A stretch of DNA of 10,000 nucleotides. Source: Penaeus vannamei. Taxonomy: Eukaryota > Arthropoda > Malacostraca > Decapoda > Penaeidae. The number at the start of each line of letters is the position of its first letter. Positions within the stretch are counted from its first letter, which is position 1. The stretch is from contig NC_091575.1 of assembly GCF_042767895.1 (NCBI RefSeq), positions 21,943,340 through 21,953,339 of the forward strand, given 5' to 3'. The notes beneath the pieces were generated by a model. The model saw only the letters and a program-made list of their open reading frames with translations, did not search any database and had not been told where the DNA came from. The translations under genes were made by a program, and so were the position numbers. Positions 1-7,300 of this stretch are shown here, in pieces.

Positions 1-484
1 AAATGAAATAATCACTTCTTAATATTCTCGTGTACTCCTTCTCAGAGTAAAATATAGTTCCTTTGGAAATGTATCGATACATTAGTTATTTATATCCATC
101 GAAAGTCTAGAACATAATTTTTCAAGGGGCACCATTTCTTAATTTATCCTTGAGGCAAGCAAGCCTAAGTATACGGCTGTGCATCGGTCGATATATTTTG
201 AGAAGGATTTATTCCTCAAAGTTCTAGATCAGAAATCTTAATGCTTGATATATGACGTGCTGTCCCATGCTCAAGAATGGCTCCATAGCAACAGCGTCCC
301 TAGTAACCACGGGTTTGCTAATAAAACCCTACAATCACTCACTGCAGCCATATTGGAAATACTGTTCCTGTCTGCTTGTGCATTCTGCCAAAGTCTGATG
401 TCATTTTCAGGATGCTAGCCACTGAATGTTTCCTAAAATAGCCGGTTTGATCACGGTATAGAGTATAACAGGTCCCACAGTGTG

Positions 485-501
485 CACGTGACACGCAGGT
501 G
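485..501 (+). promoter_or_regulatory. Tandem E-boxes with 5-bp spacing (ChoRE-like)
   Basis: CACGTG (485-490) is followed by ACACG and CAGGTG (496-501). Two E-boxes five bases apart are the layout of carbohydrate response elements bound by Mondo/ChREBP-Mlx; the second box differs from the usual pattern at one position. A further perfect CACGTG lies at 597-602. The match is seen in the sequence; function is inferred from layout and the nature of the gene. Confidence 0.35.
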
Positions 502-807
502 CGCCCTACAGTCACCGGGTGCTTCCAAAAAATCTTGATCGGTCCTCTGGTGTAAACTGAGGGGAGTTTCCTTTCTTACAGAATACCAATTAGATGCACG
601 TGTTATCTTGATCAAAAATATTTTCATTAAAAATAGTGTTAGTTGACATAAAAGTGTTAAATATTAAAGATCCACTAAAAAACAATCGGCGACGATAGTA
701 TTTTCGTACACATAATCACGACAGTTGCACGTTAGGGAATTTTATGTAGATTATATCGAGTTGGAATAAGCATCATCTAGTAACCCCTGGCAATCGTTTT
801 TGCATCG

Positions 808-1032
808 TCAGGCATAATGAGTAAACGCCAACAGCATTAGAACAAGAATTACAGACACGAATTCCACACAAGTAGCCAGCAAAAAGAACGTACAGTTACC
901 AACGGAGGCCGAGAGTCTGCCGAGCGGGACAAGCTGCACGTCGACTCGGTTTATCCTTTCAACCCCTCCAACCCGTCTATCCACAACCTCTAATTCGGAA
1001 GGCTCTGAAGGATCTGCGGGGCGTTTTCTCAT
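808..1032 (-). CDS. Doubtful divergent small ORF with a C-terminal membrane segment
   Basis: From an ATG at 1032 (G at -3), reading leftward, there are 74 codons to TGA at 808-810. The first 45 residues are polar and charged. Residues 48-70 are a continuous hydrophobic stretch (FFLLATCVEFVSVILVLMLL inside it), and the protein ends THYA, so it would look tail-anchored. I do not recognise any family. A donor-like G|GTAACT at 900-895 on this strand could instead splice out the hydrophobic part. It lies head-to-head with the branching enzyme, about 220 bases from its ATG. Chance is a real possibility for an ORF of this length. Confidence 0.2.
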   Translation of the reverse strand: MRKRPADPSEPSELEVVDRRVGGVERINRVDVQLVPLGRLSASVGNCTFFLLATCVEFVSVILVLMLLAFTHYA

Positions 1033-1069
1033 TTCCGGAAGGTGCACAGACCTTCAGGCGTCCCAAGGG

Positions 1070-1221
1070 CAAGGTCAGGATACGTGACAAAGTGCAGGAG
1101 GATCTCGAGGGCGAATTATAGGGTCGCCGGAGGTTAGGAGAGGTTGAAAGGTTACACAAGATTCAGACGTTTGAGAGACGATTCCATCGCATCGCTCGGC
1201 CTTGAAGATTTCCCAAGGTCA
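1070..1221 (+). promoter_or_regulatory. Two CAAGGTCA nuclear-receptor half-sites
   Basis: Identical CAAGGTCA octamers occur at 1070-1077 and 1214-1221, both on the + strand and within 180 bases of the start codon. This is the extended half-site bound by monomeric orphan receptors such as ERR and FTZ-F1. ERR is known to control carbohydrate metabolism genes in Drosophila, so the location is sensible. Binding is not shown. Confidence 0.35.
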
Positions 1222-1250
1222 AGAAAAGAAAGAGTGAAGGACGAGGCACA

Positions 1251-1354
1251 ATGCAGGACATCGGCGATCCTATGAAAGTGGAGGTTCCGAAGATCAACGA
1301 CTTGTTCAGCCTCGACCCCTACATCAAGCCCTTCGAGAGGGAGATCAGGAGGAG
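1251..1354 (+). CDS. GBE1: Branching enzyme exon 1 (residues 1-34 and part of 35)
   Basis: This exon encodes the start methionine and a segment containing LFSLDPYIKPFEREIRRR, equivalent to the LLEIDPYLKPY region that opens animal branching enzymes. The exon ends after AG of an Arg codon at donor AG|GTGGGT, and the codon is completed by A from exon 2. A second in-frame ATG, at residue 8, is a possible alternative start. The first one has the better context (CACAATG, A at -3). Reading through the donor gives an ORF to 1445, but residues after 1354 do not resemble the family, so that part is intron. Confidence 0.93.
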
Positions 1355-4300
1355 GTGGGTTGGAAGGCCTCCGTTTGTGTCGTTTTCTGTTTTGTTTTAT
1401 TTTCATTTCCATGTTTTGTTTGTTTTTATAGATTTTGCAATATGATTTTAATGTAATTTGTGTATTTGCTGTACGTGTGATGCCTTTCCATAGGCTAATT
1501 TGTTGATTTCATTTATTATTTTCATTGTATGCTGGTTTTTAGAAACTTTTTCTGTATTTTCTTTGTTATTGTTAATATAGTTTATATTTTCTAATGGGCT
1601 TTATCATATCTGATGTCATTAGTGTTCGTGTGATGCTTCTTCATGTTACGACATTTTTCAAACTGTTAGTTAATTATTTATATATAGATAGTTTTAAAGA
1701 TTTATGATTTTTTTCTCTGATTGCCAAATACAAAATATTTAGAATGGCTGTAAAAATTTATGACAGTCCCCCACTTAAAGAAAAGAGTGAATGAACCAGC
1801 ATTTTAAATGTACAAACTATCTCAAATTTCACAGTTTGAACCAAAAACCTTCCCAACCAGGGGGCTTCGTTCTCAGACCCACTGCCGATTGCCTGTTTCC
1901 CAAGCTGTGCACTTGATAAAGTATATCTAAAGTTTTCCCCCAAAAAAGTGTCCAAAATAATGCAAGTTATAAAAATGCAAATTAAGACAATTTTGCATTG
2001 ATATGATAGTGTCCATACGAAGAGGAGAAAGTTATTTTTTTCCCCTGTCATGTGTGCACTCAAAGCTCAGACCATTGGGTGTCATTTTAGAGGCTAATGT
2101 GAGCCAAAAGAAGGATGCAGAGACAGGAAATCTCTTGTAATGGACATAAAGAGCACAAAAAGCCACCATTTTAGGCATAGAAGTAACTGCTTGTATGTCA
2201 AACATTTTATCATTAGATTTTAGGTCTGACTGATAAGCAGAGCAATAACAAAGAGAATAAGGATCCAAACTAAAGTATAATTCTTAAGGTAATTATCCAG
2301 ACTAAACTTAGTTAAGGTTTACAAGAGGACTGCACCAGCAAGGGAGAAACGGCAGTCTATAAGGGTTCTAGAGGTAGGGCTTCTGCCTGGAGAAATACAA
2401 TAGTCATTTAGTGGTCTGGGGACAAAGCCAGCAAGTTAGCTAGGTTTATGTTTTTTAAGGTGGTCATTGTGGAAGTTTTGTGTGTTTAGGACGGGTTCAT
2501 TTGTTTGTTCGTTTCAGTTGGGAACTTAGTCTCGGATGAGTGTAATACTAGCACAAAGCTAAGATAAGCCTACAGCCATTTATTGAGACTTGCAGATTTA
2601 TACCTTACTGTTGCTGACATGCTTTTCACTTTGGTAATGGTCAACAAACACATGCACACTCACACGTACACGCACATGCACACTAGCAAGCATATGCGTA
2701 CACACATGCACTCACACATATGTATATGTATTCGTATATTTTAATTTACCAGATATGGATGCTTTAAGAAATTACTCAGCCAAATAACTGAAGCAGAAGG
2801 AGGACTGGAGAAATTCTCTCGTGGCTATGAGACCTTTGGCATCCATGTTAATCCAGACAACAGTGTGACCTGCCGAGAATGGGCTCCCTTGGCCCAGGGA
2901 CTGTTCCTCAAAGGGGATTTTAGTAAGCACTAACATTGTCCATATTTATTTTGTGTGTGGGGGGGGGTAGCAGGTGCTTGTGAATATGTTTATAATGAAC
3001 CATCTTTGTCCAATTTTTTGTTTCCAAACTCTACCTTCACAGAAAAAAAAATGTATATATATTCTTTATTTCATAAACTTTATTATGCTTCAGATAACTG
3101 GGAGAAGTGTGCACTGCCCTTTAAGAAGTTGGACTTTGGCAAATGGGAAATAACCGTACCACCCAACCCCGATGGATCCTGCCCCATTCCCCACTTGTCA
3201 CGTGTCAAGGTGAGAAAGGCTGGATCCCCACAATGTTAATTTTATGGCATTATTTCCATGTTCAAATTGGGTTCGAGTCCCTTTAGATATTTTCCAATTT
3301 TGAGGGTGATTGCATGGATGAAAGGTTGTCTCTGATATTAAACATTCTTTTTTTTTCCTGAATGTGAAGTATTAGGTTAAAAGTTTTGGGTGTAATCATT
3401 TATGTTTTTGATACAGAATGTGTAATGTGCTTAGCTTTTTCATCAAAAGAATTTTTGCCTGAGATTTAAAACAAGTTATCTATCTACATCCATTTAAATT
3501 TAAGTTGTAAATCTAAACATGTGCCAGATATAAAGAACAACAAGCAAGTGTTCTGGATGTTAACCTTGGTATTTTTAAGTTAGCACAAATAGGCTTGGAA
3601 CTTTGCCACGGGTTCATGCTTTGTAGGAATGTAGCATGGCAACAATGCCCAGTGGAAGATCACTCTGGCATTAATGATCTCTAGTATTCATAAAACAGAG
3701 TATTCCTATAACTTGATAATTTAGATTTTGCAACATACTTTCATTTCCACTTTATTTAGTAATATACTTATATTTCATGATTAGGGACCTGTTGTGGATG
3801 TAGTAGCTAAAATTGCTTGGAATGCAAAGTGATGTTTGCTCCTAAGTTTTTATATGTTTCAGATTTTCTTGTAATAGGATTACGATTTTGAGGCTCCTTT
3901 TCTAATGCTAATATCAATTAGAAAAGAGCATTTTTATTGAAAGCCAATCTTATTTTCTAGATTGGTGTCTTGTCCTCAAAGGATCAGGTAAACAGCTGCT
4001 ATATTATCAGTATACACTTGTTTTCTTTTCTACATCATAAGTTGCATGGGGCACCTGGTCAGGAGAGGGCCAGGTGGCATGAATTGAACACTTTGTAATA
4101 CATTTGTTACTGGAATTAATTTTAGGGTGTGAATGAAATTATGGGACTGGATGTGTGAGAATTGACTTGCAGTTTTTGTTTGGATTATATATTTATATAT
4201 TCCAGGATTGGAATGATGGGAATAGCATCACTTCAGATTAGTTTGTTCATTTGTTTATGCGTAATTGTCTGTCTGTGTGTAATTAATGATTTTCATATTT

Positions 4301-7300
4301 TTTCTATACAGTATAGGGATATCTCCTTCATCCACCTCCCCATCTGCCTGTTCCGTCTTCACCCATTCTCCGCTTCCCTACCCTTTTACTCTCTCCACTC
4401 CTATTCTCTCATCATATTTTTCCTCCTTATCTCCCCAACTTACTGCACCTACCTCTTTTTCTTCTCCCCCCTCTTCTCCTCATGTCTTTTTCGTACATCC
4501 ATCACCTCCTCTCATTCTCCCCTCCCTTCTGTTTTCCTTTCTTTTCTCCTTTCTCCTCTTTGTTCCCTTTCTCCTCCCTTTTTCCACTCTCTTCTCCCAT
4601 CCACTCTCACTCCACATTTCATTTTTGAATAAACTGTGGCTTTTCCACAAAGTGGTTCTCATTTTTCTTCTCATCATGGTCAGTCTTTTCCCTCTAGTAT
4701 GTAGAGTGTGGTTATTATTGTATTTGTATGAATATTCATAAGATGTAGATTTGGAGCATGGTATAATAGTGTAGAATATGAAGGGACCCCATTTACCTGA
4801 ATGTTGTAAATTCTACTTGTTAGTCAATGGTGTAATAGCACTCTTGTCTTGTAATTCTGTAGCACTTCTTAGTCTATTTTAAGGTTGCATGGAAAAAATT
4901 GTGAATCATTAAAGAGAATTCAAAATTTTTTGCTAAATGAATTTTCTTTTATGGAGTTCACTAAACTTGATAGATTTGAGAGATACTCTTTGGTCATATC
5001 TGATAATAGTTTCAAGGTATGAAGGACAGTGAATTTGATGTGAGTGAAGACTTAAAACATTCCAGATGAATAGACACTTTCGTTTAAAACATTTTATGTG
5101 AATAAGACCGATGATGTCACTTCATTTCATATAGCAACCTTGATAATGAACAATTTCTTCTTATTTTTTGGCAGCGAAAAATCTCATATCTTTAATGCCC
5201 TATGCAATGAGAAGAGAAAAGTATCCTATATGTTGCTTAATGACACTATGCTTTTGATTGCTTCTGTGTGATGTCATAAAAAACTGCAGTGATTAGACAC
5301 TTTGTCATTTATTACTTGTAACTCCTTCACTCTTAAAATGTATCACCCACTGACCCTCACTAATGTATGAACCAGTATACCCTGATACTCACAAGTAAAT
5401 CATAATGAATTTCAATTTTCTATGAAATACATAAAGGCAAACTTAGATATTGGAGTTAAAACCCTCTAACGATTTGACATGGTTTTATGCATTTTATTTC
5501 TTTCCCAAAAAAACATGACCACCACTCACACCAGTGTGGTGCATCGCCTCCAAAGGATTTTTTTTTCTTATATACTTTGAAACTTATTTTCTTTTAAACT
5601 TTTTCTTTCATTCATTCTTTATGTTACCTAATGGGATTATAAAAACATAGGGCATCAGCACAAAAAAAAGCACATAACTATGAACTGAAATGTTAATGAG
5701 ATGTCAACCCACGCATTGCCAAGAGTTGCAAGACATTAACCCAATGCTCCCAGAAAAATGTGTTCACTGCAGTATTTTTTTGTCAGATATGTCTGCACAT
5801 AGATGGCTCTGCAAGTGCTTAGCCTTGCAACCTCATCTGATTTCACCTTTCTTCAAGTTTGTGGAAAAAGTTTTTTTTTTTTTTTTTTAATAATGCTATT
5901 AATAATGATACTGTCAGTTTTACTTGGAGAGTATTAGCTCTGTCATAGCTTTCAAACCATTTTGTCTTTGTAATTTCTGTTTGATATATTCAGTAATAAA
6001 GACACCAATAATATACCCATGATTGATGCAGTGGTGTTTAACCCACTTATGATGGGTGTCCCACATATGAGACACCCAGAAAAACATTATTGGGCATCCC
6101 GCTGGTGTAACGCTAGATTGGAATTCACGCTCTGATTTTGCGCAGGCAGGTTTCTGAACTCGTCTGCACGCCAATTTTGAAGCCACCTGGAAAATATTAT
6201 TTTCAGCCTGAAATTTACTGTCACAAGTGGGTTAAACTTGATTTTTGAAGAGTAAATTTGATGACACAAATCATGTTACTTGTTAACTTTAGCCTTCTCC
6301 TGTATTTTGTGCAGATCAAAGATTACCATAGGTTTATCAAGTAGTGTTTCATTTTCATACTCATAGTATGAATAGATGTTTCCATATATTACTTTGGTCT
6401 TCATATTCTCTTATTTATAAAGAAAACATTTAAAAGTACCTCTGTTTCTGCTTATGAAATCTCTTTATTCATTGAACTTATGACATCATCAAACTAAATC
6501 TGTTTGGTTCTTGGTTTCATCATCATTATAATTTCATTTAACCCAATGTTGATGGGAAGATGGTGCGTTCCCTTTGGCAATGCTTGGTTAAATGTTTCTG
6601 TACATAGATGGCTCTGCCAATGCTTAGCCACAAAGGAGTCAATTAGTAGATCTTGCGACCTCACTTTTCCTTGAAAAAGTGGGAAAACGTTTTTTTTTTA
6701 CTAATGCTATCAATATTGACATTGTTGTTTTTAATGTTATAAACCTTATAATTACTATATTATTACTGACAGTACTAACAGCACTATTGAATATAAGAAA
6801 ATATTGAAAATCAAGGAAAAAGGTAAACAGGTGAGACATAGTTTTGCGTAAGTGACTCATTGGTGACTTATTACTTGTGGAGCCATCAGTATATAAAAAC
6901 AATTACTAAATTCAACACACATAGTGGGCAATGGCATGCATGTACGTCCCATGCCCGGCGCCTTGGTGTTAAGAGCCAAAATTAACGTGGGGACAGAAAC
7001 TTATTTTAGGGGTGTTATAATTTACAGTTTAATATATGATAGTGATATTTCATGCTTTATGGAGAATTATAAATATATAACTATGTGCAATCCTTTTTTT
7101 GGTAGATCATTATTGGAATCAGACAGGAGCAACATAAAAATGATATGTTATGAAGTTTGGAAGTGCCATGACAGCTAAATTTAGAGATATAACTTATGAA
7201 GTGTTCATCTCAGTTTTAGAATATGGATAGACTTCAGAAATGTCTCCTTATTAACCCAGTGCCGAAGGGTAAAAGTGTTTGGCGAGGGGACGTAAGAACA

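Larger units (their letters stand above)
1..1250 (+). other. Upstream region, promoter and 5'UTR of the branching enzyme gene
   Basis: No conserved coding exon is visible here. The 3' part (about 880-1250) is clearly richer in G+C and CpG than the introns, as expected near a promoter. I see no convincing TATA box close to the start codon. An initiator-like TTCAGA lies at 1162-1167, but the position suited to a downstream promoter element does not match, so the transcription start is not placed. An in-frame TGA at 1203-1205 precedes the ATG at 1251, which limits N-terminal extension unless an upstream exon is spliced in. Motif candidates are listed separately. A short minus-strand ORF at 808-1032 is the only other coding possibility. 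Confidence 0.6.

Noticed and set aside
1758..2268. Two overlapping minus-strand frames in intron 1
   Set aside because: No recognisable motifs, lie wholly within an intron, and are of lengths expected by chance.
4628..4633. AATAAA in intron 3 as an early polyadenylation signal
   Set aside because: The hexamer is common in AT-rich introns and nothing else supports its use; downstream exons are intact and in frame.
4162..4741. Two long overlapping + strand open frames (156 and 151 codons)
   Set aside because: They run through the CT-rich tract and encode low-complexity Ser/Pro/Phe/Leu sequence; absence of stops follows from pyrimidine composition.
5920..6269. Minus-strand frames over the MITE
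   Set aside because: They cross the element borders and resemble no transposase; the element is far too short to be autonomous.
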